Positions 63,894 to 64,000 of a stretch of 64,000 nucleotides of DNA are shown piece after piece; the first letter of the stretch is position 1, and each line of letters begins with the position of its first letter. The notes beneath the pieces are model-generated. The model was given only the letters and a program-made list of their open reading frames with translations, had not been told where the DNA came from and did no database searches. Position numbers and translations under genes: made by a program. The DNA lies in assembly GCA_016183815.1 (NCBI GenBank), contig JACPDW010000020.1, positions 124,346-188,345 of the forward strand, read 5' to 3'. The stretch comes from Flavobacteriia bacterium. Lineage in GTDB: Bacteria; Bacteroidota; Bacteroidia; Flavobacteriales_D; Crocinitomicaceae.

Positions 63894-64000
63894 ATGGATT
63901 ATTTAAACGGTTTAAACGAAAAACAGAAAGATGCAGTGCTACATTATGAAGGACCTTCAATGGTTATTGCAGGTGCTGGCTCTGGAAAAACAAGAGTTTT
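63894..64000 (+). CDS. UvrD/PcrA-type DNA helicase, N-terminal fragment (runs off the window)
   Basis: Translates as [15 protein letters not shown], then [19 protein letters not shown], the Q-motif and Walker A of UvrD/PcrA helicases. Only 35 residues are in view. The short distance from Q-motif to Walker A separates it from RecB-like proteins such as the one at the left edge. Confidence 0.9.
   Translation, partial: MDYLNGLNEKQKDAVLHYEGPSMVIAGAGSGKTRV

Overview
The window looks like a chromosomal segment of a low-GC (about 30%) Bacteroidota, most likely a Flavobacteriales-type organism. The evidence is two proteins with type IX secretion (T9SS) sorting tails, several TonB-dependent receptors, DUF4494, a YfiR/DUF4154 gene, the short archaeal-type ProS, and repeated use of the Bacteroidota -7 promoter element TAnnTTTG just upstream of start codons. 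The family cannot be fixed from the sequence alone.

Layout. 0.3-5.4 kb (minus): psd-recB-like operon, tatA and a short-chain dehydrogenase. 5.7-6.3 kb: an ORF6N gene with a large nested palindrome abutting its stop codon. 6.4-9.4 kb: xerD-M14 peptidase, divergent from aroQ with only 2 bp between the start codons. 9.5-16.0 kb: a T9SS cargo protein, a TonB receptor, and a proS-hypothetical-methyltransferase operon. 16.2-19.1 kb: a stand-alone MmeI-like (type IIL) restriction-modification fusion. 19.1-21.4 kb: folD-ribF-LRR protein. 21.6-28.4 kb: an operon of TonB receptor, truncated 5'-nucleotidase-like lipoprotein, YfiR and hybrid histidine kinase, then thiL. 28.6-32.5 kb: a secreted T9SS protein pair. 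32.6-42.0 kb: lon, a lytic transglycosylase, adenine deaminase, a ROK sugar kinase and a GH92 mannosidase.

42.3-54.7 kb is a 12-kb defence island, all on the minus strand. In transcription order it holds a small HTH gene, hsdM with a GIY-YIG nuclease domain inserted in frame, a DUF1016/PDDEXK nuclease, a chimeric hsdS'/hsdM-tail gene, a predicted structured RNA, an AbiF-type HEPN gene, a full hsdS, a second DUF1016 nuclease, an AlbA_2/ATPase regulator, and hsdR. It is bounded by tRNA-Leu/tRNA-Gly on one side and a palindrome-rich spacer on the other. It is the most interesting part of the window: a type I restriction system that has been rearranged repeatedly and carries an RNA-associated HEPN abortive-infection module (the family proposed as relatives of Cas13).

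55.3-64.0 kb returns to ordinary genes: DUF4494, trmN6, a thioredoxin-like protein, a PhoB/PhoR-type two-component pair divergent from a beta-helix lipoprotein and a TonB receptor (plausibly its regulon), and the first codons of a uvrD/pcrA helicase at the edge.
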